From Coptis chinensis (taxonomy: Eukaryota > Streptophyta > Magnoliopsida > Ranunculales > Ranunculaceae): DNA of 64,000 bases. The notes below the pieces were generated by a model. The model saw only the letters and a list, made by a program, of their open reading frames with translations. It was not told where the DNA came from and did no database searches. A program made the position numbers and the translations under genes. The stretch is from the NCBI GenBank assembly GCA_015680905.1, contig CM027378.1, forward strand, positions 9,591,001 through 9,655,000. Reading direction: 5' to 3'. Positions 23,566 through 34,258 of the stretch are shown in pieces (within the stretch, counting starts at the first letter, position 1; each line of letters starts with the position of its first letter).

Positions 23566-23844
23566 ATGGCATCTGGCTCCATGTCTAGTTCAACTTGGAC
23601 TTTCAAGCAAAACAAATTGTTTGAACATGCTATAGCCATGTATGACCAAAACACTCCGGATAGGTGGTACCATGTTGCTAGGGTCATCGGTGGAGGAAAA
23701 TCCGTGGAGGACATAAAGAAGCATTATGAGATCCTCGTAGAAGACATCAAGAAGATTGAGGCTGGCCTCATTCCCCTCCCAGATTATGAGCCAATGGTTA
23801 GCAGCAATGCAAAAGGCAAAGGCAAAGGTATCGATCGAAGCTAG
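23566..23844 (+). CDS. RADIALIS-like SANT/MYB protein
   Basis: This 92-residue protein is a single SANT/MYB-like domain of the RADIALIS-like (RL/RSM) family. The start [20 protein letters not shown] is the family pattern. It is followed by the Trp-containing helix-turn-helix ([20 protein letters not shown], then [16 protein letters not shown]) and the conserved LPDY tail. An upstream in-frame Met at 23455 lies just after the TATA box and gives no family sequence, so 23566 is chosen. A possible intron begins at 23830 (AAAG/GTATCG) and ends at about 23960 (TTCCGCAG). Splicing there would replace the last residues IDRS by a short tail ending within a few codons, as RL genes often have an intron near the stop. 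RL proteins act in the nucleus and cytoplasm by competing with MYB partners. No damage is seen; it is probably functional. Confidence 0.93.
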   Translation: MASGSMSSSTWTFKQNKLFEHAIAMYDQNTPDRWYHVARVIGGGKSVEDIKKHYEILVEDIKKIEAGLIPLPDYEPMVSSNAKGKGKGIDRS

Positions 23845-24806
23845 TCCTGATCAGCCAAAAATATTATCTCCTACATTGTTTTTTATCTTAAAAATGTTTA
23901 GCACTAAGAAATGTATTTAATTATTGCGCTAAAAGTATCGCTTTGTTGTTCTTCCGCAGGCTTGATGAGTACTTAAAATGTGATGGCATCAAAACAATTA
24001 TGCATGCACAGTAGGGAGTCCTGCATAGAAAGGCGGTTATGTGGACGTTTTTATATGTACAAATGTAATGGATCACTGAGTTGAAATAAAGTTGGTTTAG
24101 TTTTATTTTACAGATCATTATTGATTGATCGAGGTTGTCTTTCAAAGAATCACAAAACTAGATTTAGACATACAAATTTCAAATTAAACAACACAATTAA
24201 AGACGAAAAAACCAAAGAAATATTGGTTCACAAAGACTGTGAGTGACGAGCAAATTAAGCTAGAGAGCTCTGAGGACACTTGTGAAATGAGTTTCAGAGG
24301 AAGGGACAAAGCCATGCTCTCAAGTCCAAAAGTACTATAGGAGAGAGGAAAGAAAAAACCAAAAATGGAAAAGAGAGTTAAGGGGCGGGAATTGAGTTTA
24401 TTTGTACTTGTGTATAGAGTATTGACAGTGTCCTTTGTGTATTTATATCTAGGCAGCGGCATTGCTCTTCATCTCTTATCTAGTACACCATTTCAGATAT
24501 GACAATTATGTTCAAGATGTTGAGAATTAATAGGGCGGCATCCAATTAAGACAATAGAACAAATTTTGGTAGCAGTTTAGTTAGATGTTACCCAGACAGC
24601 GCACTGGCTAGTGAGTTCCATACACTTCGTCACCTCACTAAACACACAACTTTTTCTCTTTAGATTTTAGCATTAACTTGGTTGTAAAAATTCAAGTAGG
24701 ACAGTTGTGTGTTTTTACTTTTGACTGTTTTTTTGTGAGGTGGTTTCACAAGTGTGCCACCTGCAGCCTGCTTGCAATCCTAGCATTTCTCATGCTTCAC
24801 ATCTCA
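23845..24806 (+). other. 3' flank of the RADIALIS-like gene
   Basis: It holds the possible 3' intron and UTR. The stretch 24180-24440 resembles 33300-33490 downstream of the dead copy (shared ggaaaagag, gtgggaatt-like and gatttgtact segments), so it is part of the same tandem duplication. At 24630-24765 CACCTCACTAAACACACAAC faces an imperfect inverted copy, possibly a small MITE with no clear target duplication. Confidence 0.5.
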
Positions 24807-25156
24807 GAGCAAGTCCAATAGAGGGCTGCTATAATGGGCTGCTAAAAGGTGCCACATAGGCCTTTTAGCACCCCAGCCAAATTTGGCAACCCAAACTCCA
24901 AAAACCATTCCAATCACACTTTTTAGCAGTTGTTAAGTTCGGGAGACGGACGGCTGAAACTCTGCCGTCCGTATGTCAAGTTATAACGGACGGCAGAAAC
25001 TTTGCCGTCTGTCTAGTCCAGACATCCCAACGGCTAGTTTTTCTGAAATTGTAAATTTATAGCAACTATTTCACACAACTCTCTCACCATTTGCTCCCAA
25101 TTCTCATAAAATTTCTATCTACTCCAACTACAACAATCACTACTCCAAGTACAAAA

Positions 25157-26224
25157 ATGGATCCAAATGAACATGCAACCACATCAAAAGGAAAGAAATC
25201 TACAAGGTCCGCCAATTTTTCAATTCAAGAAGACGAGGCTTTTTGCAAAGCGTGGATATATGTTAATGAAGATTTAATTGTTGATGCGGAGCAACAAGTC
25301 ACACATTATTGGGAGAGAATATCAAAGAAATTTTGAGAGAGAGTTGGCGAAAACAACAAGAGAAGCAAGAATTCAGTATCCACTCGATTTGGACACATCC
25401 AAAAAGCTTGCAACCTGTGGGCGGGAATTATCTCCTCTTTGGGGAGGACCACAAGAAGTGGCACAACGATCCAAGATCGGTTGGCCAAGGCAAAAACAAC
25501 ATATATGTTGGCTCATAACACACACTTTCAATTTAAGCATTGTTGGGTCCTCTTCAATGATAGCCCAAAATGGAATGAAAAATTGGAGAGACGGTCCACA
25601 ACTACATCGAGGAAACGAACCAACGTCATTCTCGATATAGATGACGAAGTCGTGCCTTCAACACCTATAACGCCATCGACAACTCTTGGTGGCGTTCCAA
25701 TTGATCCATTTCCTACACAAGTTGGAGATGGAAATGGTGGTGGTGGTGGAGGTGGAGGTGGAAGTGGAAGTAAGAAAAAATGACTATCGGGAACAAGGAG
25801 TGAGAAAGAAATGTTGAAGAAAGGAGGAGAGAATTACAAGATGATGGAAAAATATTTGGCACAAATGACGAATGCCGCTGCCGATAGGGTGAAGATGATG
25901 GAGCTCAAGAAGTGGAAAGAAGACAACAAAATATTAGCACAAGATACTTTCACTCTTGAGCCGGATGTTGCCGAATACTTCAAGACGATGAAAATTGAGA
26001 TAATTCGCCAAAGGAGAGAGATTGAAACGTTTGGAACTCCATGTGGTGCTTCTAGTGGTGGTGGTGGTGCCTCTAGTGGTGGTGGTGCCTTTAGTAGGGG
26101 TGGTGTTTCCACTACTTTGATTAATTTCAATATTATTTTAGTTCTTTCATTTTCATTGTTGTTATTAGTTCATTTCCAATATTGTAATTTCAATTTTAAT
26201 TTAAATTATCTTGAAACAACATAA
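25157..26224 (+). pseudogene. Harbinger ORF1: Myb/SANT-like DNA-binding protein
   Basis: One reading frame starts at ATG 25157 (MDPNEHATTSKGKKSTRSAN) and runs to 26224, broken by two in-frame TGA codons at 25334-25336 and 25781-25783. The N-terminal part (NFSIQEDEAFCKAWIYVNED) is the trihelix/Myb-like segment; the middle (RFGHIQKACNLWAGIISS) and KHCWVLFNDSPKW continue it. The C-terminal part is a lysine-rich helix like the NAM-associated domain (MMELKKWKEDNKILAQDT). Poly-Gly runs lie near 25734-25770 and 26045-26100. Such proteins help the DDE nuclease bind the element's ends and enter the nucleus. Only stops, no frame shift, have damaged it, so the loss is fairly recent. Confidence 0.88.
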
Positions 26225-26300
26225 AGTCAAACATATATAATACTCAAACTATAGAACAAACATAAAAATACTCAAACTACAAACATAGATAATACTCATA

Positions 26301-27645
26301 CTACATTCTATGATCCGCACGAAATTGCCAAAGGTGATTGATGAGGTCAACTCTTAGTTGAACATTAGTTTCTCTGCTCTGAATGTGACGAAGTGTGTTG
26401 AGTCTTCTTGCAATTTCCTCATTTCGATTCCCGACAACATGCAATGCGACTGCTGGCTCCCAATCCATGTCAATTTGCCAATATATATTCAATATCAATC
26501 TCTCGTTCATTCTCGACAAACATATTATATAAAATTATACACGTCTTCATTATCCGATTAATGTCATCCCTACTCCACATTCGCGCCGGCCTCTTGATTA
26601 TCCCACACCTAGCTTGTAAGACACCAAATGCACGCTTCACATCTTTGTGACACTCTTCTTATATCTTAGCAAATAATCTCTCTATTTGAGTTGTTGGGTG
26701 AGAGATTGTTTGTACAAGTGTAGCTCATTTAGGATAAATATCATCGGCTAGATAGTAACCCATTTTGTATGGACGACCATTCACGGTGTAATTGCAACGA
26801 GAATCATCACCACGTATCAAATTGTCAAAGAGGTAAGAACTTTGAAGCATGTTGACGTTGTTGTTTGAACCCACCATACCAAAAAAAAAGCATGCCAAAT
26901 CCATGATTATAGGTTTCTTCTTATGTCCTATATGTGTACCTTGCCATGCTGTAGGACAAATATTACATTGTCAATGCATACAATCCAAACTTCCAAGCAT
27001 ACCCGGGAAGCCACGATTTTCACCTTGTGCAAGTAGACGTTGAATGTCTTTTTCGTTTGGAGCCCTCAAATATTCTTCCTCGAAGATTGCCAACATGGCA
27101 TCACAAAAATGCCTCAAGTTTTAGAAAAGGGTGCTCTTTGCGATTTGAACGTATTCATTCTACGCATCCGCGCCACAACCATATGCAAGCAAACGAATGC
27201 AAGCAACCACCTTTTGCATACTCATCAAACATGACTTTCTAATGTCATCAACCTTGTATGTGAAGTACTTGTCATAGTCGGAAACGGCTTTCAAGATTCA
27301 GAGGAAGAGATGGCGTTGCATCCTAAACCTCCTACGAAAGACATTAAGGGGATACTTCGGGTTTTGCACGAAGTAATCCCTCATAATCCTATTGTGAGCG
27401 TCGATTCGATCACAATAAATGTACTTTCTACCGGGGACCGAGCCTCGATAATCACGAGTAGCTTCGTGCATGTCTTGCAACAATGAGAAAATAGGTACAA
27501 ACATGTTCTCATCGTCATTCACCATGTTCTCATCTTCGGATGAGGAGCTTGATTCAACATAGCAAGAAGAAGGAAACCATTTTGAATGTGAGAAGAAAGG
27601 CTGCAAAGTTGAGAATAATAATGCAAAAAGTGTGAGCGAAGGCAA
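26301..27645 (-). pseudogene. Harbinger transposase (HARBI1/ALP1-like DDE nuclease)
   Basis: The minus-strand frame begins MPSLTLFALLFSTLQ at 27645, with an acidic Ser/Glu stretch and YRGSVPGRKYI. It continues with FRRRFRMQRHLFL. The first catalytic aspartate lies in MLGSLDCMH, followed by the GSNNNVNMLQSSYLFD block, the second in YYLADDIYP, and the glutamate in the EECHKDVKRAFGVLQARC helix. About six in-frame stops interrupt it, several at expected Trp or Gln codons (for example after MH, in YPK-stop-ATLVQ and in AKI-stop-EECHKD). These fit C-to-T decay of methylated DNA. It ends at 26301. No active nuclease can be made. Confidence 0.88.
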
Positions 27646-28139
27646 AATTAAGAAATTTGTACGTGGTCTATAAAGTTAAGTTAACACAAGAAATCGTATA
27701 AATAAAGTTGGTTGAGGAGTTGAGGGTTGAGGCTTTAATGACAAGTAAATGCATGTGAGTGAAAAATTGGTTGAATTTGTCTAAGTCAAAATTGTGTTGA
27801 GTGTCTAGAAGGTATGGACGGCACAGTGTCTGCCGTCCGTCCATTTAATTAAAATGGGAGACAAATGACATAGCCAACAACTTATTATGGCAACTGCTAG
27901 TGAAGGTCTTAACTTTGGCTGAGTTTTTTACTCCTTCCAAATTTAAGAACCTTTTAGCAGCCCCATTGGAATGACATTTTTGTGGTTGGGGTGCTATATG
28001 GCCCTTTAGCAGCTCATATAGCACCCCATTGGACTTGCTCTGAAGCTACATGATCAGTTCCCAAATATGAGTTTTATTACCTTTACAATACTTCAATTAT
28101 GCCCTTCTTATGCTTAATGAATAGACAACTTATAGCTTT

Positions 28140-29000
28140 TGCTACAATTTGCAGGATACAGGCCATTTAGGACGTATATTCCTAATACGTGCATTTTAGC
28201 ACGAAAATGATTACTATTGACGCTGCTTGGGAAAATTCCAGCTTAGGAGCAAAAATGCCGAAAAGTCAAAGTCAACTCTCAAAGACTCAAGGACTTAAAG
28301 CTAAAAGCTATGGACTCAGAGACTTAAAGCCAAAATCAAGAATTCAATTGTATGAGCTTAGGTCAAAAGCCCACAAAGCTTAAAGGTTGTTTCTAGAAGG
28401 AAGGGCAAAGATGTAATTGGTGTCCTATATAAACCAAAGAGATGTAGAGAATTAACCATCCAATGTTTTAGGGTCCAATTACCATTTGGTTTGTTAGGAG
28501 TAGTGTACCTAAATTTACATTTAAGTCATTTAATTAAAAGTTTTTTTATTTTTTTTATTTACTTTATTTGCATTTTCTATTATTGTTCTTCAAGTTCTTC
28601 AATCAAATTTCTATCAAGTTTTTATTCTCTACAAAGTTACTTCAAGTCATACAACCTTGTTTTCATTGTTAGTTCATTTCATTCAATATCCAAAACCAAG
28701 CTATGTTCATTTGACAAGTTCAAATGAATATAGTTTGGTGAGTTAGTCCACTTTACCAATCCATCTCTAGTTCTCATGTTTTAATCTACAAGTCTTGAAA
28801 ATACAAAGTTTAATCCTTCTACCTTTTTACAAACAAGAGTTTTACATTTAGTAATCATTTAGAGCAAGTTAAAGAAAGATTAGAAGAGTTAAAAGTCTAG
28901 ATTTTTCAACCATCAAACCATTCCTCCAAACAAAGGATTCAAGATGAACAACAAACCCAACACCAATATCTACAAATATCACTACACTTATACCTATGAC
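28140..29000 (+). repeat. possible LTR fragment
   Basis: The stretch contains a TATA box (cctatataaacc, about 28424), short coding-free segments before it, and a T-rich leader after it. Its style (gtcaaagtcaactctcaaag upstream, TATA, pyrimidine-rich downstream) resembles gypsy LTRs such as the one at 9827. Neither terminus nor target duplication could be found. Confidence 0.35.
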
Positions 29001-29256
29001 ACTTAATTACGTTTATTGGATCAACAATTTGATTTTAGATTACCTTCAATCACTGCATTAAATTGAAATCTTTGTCATTTTAGAACGAGACCTCATACAC
29101 CGGAATTGCCAAGGTAATTTAAACCTATATTGAATTACTTTAAATTGTGACTGATGGCTCCAAAAAAAAATCCCGTCACGTATTATTGAGCTATTGTACC
29201 CATGTTGAAGGTGGTCACAACTCACAACAAAGCCTAATATTACATAACATTCCAAG

Positions 29257-30198
29257 TAGGGGTGGGAATTTGGCCCTAACGACCCTAACCCGGCCCTGAC
29301 CGACCCTACCCTAAGCCCTATAAAGCCCTTACAACTAAAGCCCTCACAAAGTTTAGGGCAGGGCCGACCCGGCCTTAATGCCTTATAAGGCAGGGTCAGG
29401 GCTAAGGTTCTGAAACATAGGCCCGACCCTAACTAAGCCCTAGTTATAATTTCACTATAAAATACACAACTAAAACTATCCAACTCATTGTTACATATTT
29501 TCAATTAAAATAACACTGTCTTTTGTAATTTATCACTTACCGTATGGGTACTTCTAATAACTTGTCTTATATCATAAAAACTTGTAAACCTAATTGTTTC
29601 TATCTCACAACTCACGTACACCTCACAACTCCCCGTCTAACCTAGTCGCCAAGAACAATAATGAGCACTGGGCACTAGCCTAATAAAAAATAGGTTGACG
29701 TCAAGAAAAATCATTCCATACTCTTATTTGTCTTTGTGTTCTTCAATGTTAAATGTAATTTTGGTGAGATTTGAGTACAAGAAATAACGGATTTATGTCA
29801 GTGAAAGCTCATTCCAAAATGTGTGTTGTGCATTTTAACTGTAATTTTGAAATATAAATATGAGTTTCTATCTACTTCAGTTTATTAGATTGTGGATATG
29901 CATTTTAAATTGTTGGACTTATCAAGAATTATTACTAGATTGGTTGTTATTCAAATTTCAAAGTGGTGGGACTTTGAGTTTGCAAATCTTTGAATTTTTT
30001 TTGTAATATAAATGAGTTTTAAAATTGATGCAGTAAAAAGAAGAAAATATATAGGCCCGGCCCGACCCGGCCCTAAACTGTTAAAGAGGGCTTAGGGTAG
30101 GGTCAGGGCTTGAAATTTAGACTTATGACCCGGCCCGACCCGGCCCTATGGGGACTTTAGGGCCGGGCTAGCCCGACCCGGCCCATTGCCCACCCCTA
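29257..30198. mobile_element. 942-bp non-autonomous hAT element
   Basis: The left end is TAGGGGTGGGAATTTGGCCC and the right end is GCCCACCCCTA. They are inverted repeats with a perfect 10-bp core and a longer GGCCCGACCCGGCCC-rich region. Both sides are flanked by the perfect 8-bp duplication ATTCCAAG (29249-29256 and 30199-30206), diagnostic of hAT. The centre (29440-30040) is AT-rich and has no transposase. Confidence 0.95.
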
Positions 30199-30206
30199 AT
30201 TCCAAG

Positions 30207-31385
30207 TGTATATTTGTTGGAAGGATTTGATAGATAACATTGAGTTGTGCAAATGATTAGTGAGATTGCATAGGGCCAACTTAGTATTATTTTTTTTTTA
30301 TTGTAGGGCCTACTTAGTTTTCTTGCCTTGTTAGCAATTCGCCGAATAATTTGCGAATCGAATCTTTGAAGGGTCATAAGTTTAATACTTCTGAATGTTT
30401 GAAAGATTCAGAATAATTCGCGATTTTTTGCCTTGAAAAGTATAATACGGTTTTTGACAAATTTTCAAAAATTCAGCTAAAAAAATTTTAAAAAAAAAAT
30501 GAATGAAAATTCAGTTATGCTTTTGTTATTTTTTATATAGTTCATGTCTCCACTCTTACTTTAAGTCCCTATCTCTTATATTCTTAGTAATAAATTAATC
30601 CAAAAGTTTTGTTTTTATACTTTTTAGGTAATATTTAAATTGTCATACCATAGTGGCATGGTGTGTGTATTTTGAAGTTTGAACTGTAATTTCAATCCAA
30701 GAACAAATAAATGAGCGTACCTATGTGAACCGTTCAATTGGTTTCAATGTTTTCGTAGCTAAATTGCTTGGATATGTTTGTTATGTTGTAGAGAATGACA
30801 ACTATTATTAATATTTACTAACATAATATCACGGATTTTTTACTTCCGAATTTTTGCAACAAAATGTTTAAAACATGTATTAATTAAACACTGCATAATT
30901 GTTGTATTGCGAATTTTTGACCGAATATTTGGCTGTACCGTTTTTTTGAGTCACCAAATAATTCTTAAATTATTCCCATACCGTATTTTTGTCATATCCC
31001 GAATTGCTAACAAGGATTCCTTATTGCATTTTCCGCGATGATGCAACCTTACGTGTGGTTCAAAATGACTTTTTAGCTAGTTTTTTCAATGTTAAGATGT
31101 TCTATTCCAGTTGTAACACTTAGTATAAGTAATTTTCAAATGGGTTTGATCTATATTTTGTGTTATCGATGTGGTTTACACCTACGAACGTTTCACTGAA
31201 TTTTGAACATCGAATCATTCACGAATTATCATAATGACTAATGTTTATCGTAATTTGAGTATACGACCAAATTTTTTCCAATTTTTATGAAAATGAAATC
31301 TAATTATACCCAATTGACTTATGTTCCGAATAATTCTCGTCCCTGAACTAATACCATTTTCAATTAGAGGATGATATACGATTTT

Positions 31386-31387
<2 letters not shown>
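30207..31387. other. intergenic, no gene seen
   Basis: AT-rich DNA with repeated caccgaataattcg/gcgaattttt-like words (30340-31020), perhaps a decayed element with inverted segments (aatttgcgaatc near 30350 and ccgaattgctaac near 31003). No boundaries were found. Confidence 0.4.
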
Positions 31388-31424
<37 letters not shown>

Positions 31425-31675
31425 ATGTTGGAGTACAGTTATGAAGTCTGAGGATGATACAAAATTTTCATAAAAGGAAAACAAGAGAAAATTTGGATAG
31501 GAATCCTAATCCTTTGTGTTTAAGGGGATTTGTCATTAATGATGGTGCACATTTTGTACACCCACTGACATTATCTTACCACCCCCACCACTCTATATAA
31601 AGAGCACACATTGGTCTTCTATTTGCTTGTATCGTCCATCCCATGGCTTAGAATCTCCACCCACAACTTTCTCAT

Positions 31676-31706
<31 letters not shown>

Positions 31707-31960
31707 ATGTTGGAGTACAGTTATGAAGTTTGAGGATGATACAAAATTTTCATAAAAGGAAAACAAGAGAAAATTTGGATAGGAATCCTAATCCTTTGTG
31801 TTTAAGGGGATTTGTCATTAAAGATGGTGCACATTTTGTACACCCACTGACATTATCTTACCACCCCCACCACTCTATATAAAGAGCACACATTGGTCTT
31901 CTATTTGCTTGTATCGTCCATCCCATGGCTTAGAATCTCCACCCACAACTTTCTCATCTT
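31388..31960 (+). repeat. 282-bp tandem duplication of the promoter, bounded by (GA)n
   Basis: A unit beginning atgcaaaatgttggagtaca occurs at 31418 and again at 31700, a period of 282 bp. The copies are almost identical to the ctttctcat segment. Each copy begins just after a GA run (31388-31417 and about 31675-31699). Each carries the TATA box ctctatataaagag (31594-31601 and 31876-31883). Confidence 0.95.
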
Positions 31961-32011
31961 CCTGCATTGCAAAAATTCTATTTCAAACTCAAAACCTCTC
32001 TAGTAGAAAAA

Positions 32012-32986
32012 ATGGCATCCAACTCCTAGTCTACTTATTATTGGACTTGTAAGCAAGACAAACTGTTTGAATATTGTATAGCAATGTATGGCAAAGACAC
32101 CCAAAATCATTAGCATGATATTGCTAGTGTCATTAGTGGAGGGAAAACTGGGGAAGATGTAAAGAAACATTACGAGCTCCTACTTAAAGACATCAAAAAC
32201 ATCGAGGCTAGCATTGTTGTACCTATGGTTAGGAAACAGATAAGAAACAAGGACAAAACGAACAAGAACTACCAAGATATGTTAGACTATCCTTAAGGAA
32301 AGATTTTGCCCCCTTCAGATGGTGCAAAAAGACTTCAACAGACGTCTCCCCTCACAGGATTCAATGGTAGAAGTAGGCTGATATGCACTCAAACATACTA
32401 CTCTTCTAGAACAACAACACAACTCTCTCTTTGGCGGCTTAAGGGAGAAGAGAAAGAAAACTATATATAGATCTGGACGTAAGCCCTGTTTATATAGGGA
32501 ACAAGTCGGTTTTAGTTTCCAAAACAGTATTAGAAACTTACATAGAAGACTAAAAATGTGGTGGAGAAGCAAAAACAATATAGGGAATTATCCAAGCTCA
32601 CTAACATATCACACACAAAAAGCCCAAGCCTAAGCCGACACACCACGTCACGATGCGACTCGGCTCGGTAGGGAGTGGGCGGGCGCGCGTGTGTGGCATT
32701 GTGTGCGGTCCCCTCCTAACACAAAAACATTTGCACCCTAAGAACACACCCTTCGACTAAGAATAGTCTAGACATACTCACAAAGTTAGTGTTATCTTAT
32801 CAATGTGGGACTACCACTACATTACAAAAAACACTAAGTGAAGAGAAACACTCAATGTTCTTCTTCTCCACTTTACACGCACAAATAATTTGAAATATAA
32901 AACAAGGAATTCCAACAGGCCTCATTCCCGTCCCAGATTATGAGCCGATGGTTAGATGCAACGACCCTAAAGGCAAAGGTCAATAA
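32012..32986 (+). pseudogene. dead RADIALIS-like gene copy
   Basis: It is a tandem duplicate of the gene at 23566. The frame starts MASNS and has a stop at once (CCTAG), then reads YYWTCKQDKLFEYCIAMYGK, a stop after DTQNH, and VISGGKTGEDVKKHYELLLK. After IKNIEA a 703-bp solo LTR interrupts it, and the frame resumes as GLIPVPDYEPMV and ends at 32986. A GTAG/CC splice acceptor-like site near 33070 matches the 3' intron of the live copy, followed by the matching tgatgagtactta. With two stops and a large insertion it cannot encode the protein, although its duplicated promoter is intact. Confidence 0.92.
32215..32917 (-). mobile_element. solo LTR inserted in the dead RADIALIS-like copy
   Basis: The ends are TGTTG and CAACA, the typical LTR inverted termini. 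Read on the minus strand it starts TGTTGGAATTCCTTG and has a TATA box (ccctatataaacag, about 32490). The flanking 5-mers are agcat and ggcct; they share three positions and may be a decayed duplication. Comparison with the intact gene (gaggct/ggcctcattccc) places the insertion at this point. No internal retroelement sequence is present, so it arose by LTR-LTR recombination. Confidence 0.8.
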
Positions 32987-33603
32987 TCTAGCTAGTACAA
33001 TGTTTAAGAAGTTTTAACACTTTTTTTTACCGTGCTTAAATTGATTTTGTCGTTGTTGTTTTTTTTGTAGCCGTGATGAGTACTTACAATGTGGTGGAAT
33101 CAAAACAAGAAAAAGGAGACTGCCATGCATAAAGACCATTATGAGTGAATTTTTCATATGTTCAATGTAATGGATCATTGAAATGAAATAAAAAGAGATC
33201 GGTAGTTTTAATATCTATATTGCTTCACAAAATTAAATTTAATAGACATATATACTAAATTTAATTCAATTTAATACAATTAAAGATCATAAATTAAAAT
33301 TTCTGGTTATGAATGGAAAGATTATGAGTGATGAGCAAAGGCACACTAGCACGTCAAATGAATTTTAGAGAAACGGACAAAAGACATGCTATGCAATCCA
33401 AAATATTAAAGAGAGAGAAATAGGAAAAAAATGGAAAAGAGTAAAATGGTGGGAAATTTTGAGTTGGATTTGTACTGCTGTAGATTATTGTTTAGTAGAG
33501 GACAGTCACAAGCGCTCTCGTTGAAGAGAGTTTCTTGGGGAATCTCTAGGCAGGTAGCTTAATTAGTTTTTTAATCCATGGTGTAGAATTTGTCCAATTG
33601 TGA
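32987..33603 (+). other. 3' flank of the dead RADIALIS-like copy
   Basis: No gene. Parts at 33060-33190 and 33300-33490 resemble 23950-24120 and 24180-24440 downstream of the intact copy, showing the extent of the duplication. Confidence 0.55.
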
Positions 33604-34009
33604 GAACAAATCCAATAGGGGTGCTATATGGCCTAATGACCATTCCAATTAAGTTGCTAGAACGGTCTTAAATTTGGCTGGTGTGATAAACTCAACCAAA
33701 TTTGTGATATTGTTTAGTAGATTTTAAAATTATGTTTCGGCAAGCAGACGGTAGAATTGTTGCTGTCCGTGTGTTAAATTTTGATGGACGGCAAAAAGTG
33801 TACCGTTTGTGCTCTAACTTTCAGCTTAAGTATAGAAATTAATGGATAGACGACACACTTTCTGCTGTCTGTATCAATTTGGCACTAAAAATTTAAAACC
33901 TCAATTGGAATTGTTTTTCAGTTTTCACATGGCAAATTTGACTTGATTGGCTAAAACTGTCAAAAAGCTGAGGTGGCACTCTTTTAGCAGCTCCCCAATG
34001 GACTTGCTC
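33604..34009. mobile_element. 406-bp Harbinger-type MITE
   Basis: The termini GAACAAATCCAATAGGGG (left) and CCCCAATGGACTTGCTC (right) match those of the element at 24807-28040. Flanking trinucleotides are TGA and TTA. It has no ORF but keeps three diverged subterminal hairpins of the GACGG..CCGTC type (about 33750-33772, 33785-33810, 33848-33873). It is a deletion derivative of the same family. Confidence 0.8.
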
Positions 34010-34072
34010 TTAAGGACAAACAAATTGGGACTTAACTTGACCACTTTATGATTTTGGGGACACTTTAGTTTT

Positions 34073-34258
34073 GAGGGCGACTACAACACATGGCCTAGCA
34101 CAAAAAATCACTTCCGAAGTTGGCTGTGATTGGCTGGTTAAGAGAGAGAAGGAGAGAAGAGAGAGAAAAAGTTTGACTCGATATTTTATTGCAAGCAACC
34201 AATCAAAATTGACTTCGGACGTTTTTTTTGTGTTGGGCCATGTGTGGTAGTTCTATCC
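34073..34258. mobile_element. 186-bp Mutator-like MITE
   Basis: The two ends are inverted repeats of about 65 bp, sharing ACACATGGCC, AACACAAAAAA/AGCACAAAAAA, TCCGAAGT and TGATTGG. The flanks carry a perfect 9-bp target duplication TTTAGTTTT (34064-34072 and 34259-34267). A 9-bp duplication with long inverted repeats is typical of Mutator-like elements. The centre is a short GAGA-rich loop. Confidence 0.9.

Larger units (their letters stand above)
24807..28040. mobile_element. PIF/Harbinger transposon, two ORFs, inactivated
   Basis: The termini are inverted repeats: GAGCAAGTCCAATAGAGGGC at the left and its counterpart ending CCCCATTGGACTTGCTC at the right. The flanking trinucleotides are TCA and TGA, compatible with the 3-bp TNA-type duplication but not identical. 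Inside are the two genes expected of an autonomous element: a Myb/SANT-like ORF on the plus strand and an HARBI1-like DDE nuclease on the minus strand, arranged tail to tail. Both are broken by stops. Subterminal hairpins built from GGACGGC/GCCGTCC are present at 24946-24972, 24986-25012 and 27814-27840. Confidence 0.9.

Noticed and set aside
23041-23714. Minus-strand ORFs of 146 and 97 residues over the RADIALIS-like gene and its promoter
   Set aside because: They are antisense shadows of the promoter and coding region and have no domain.
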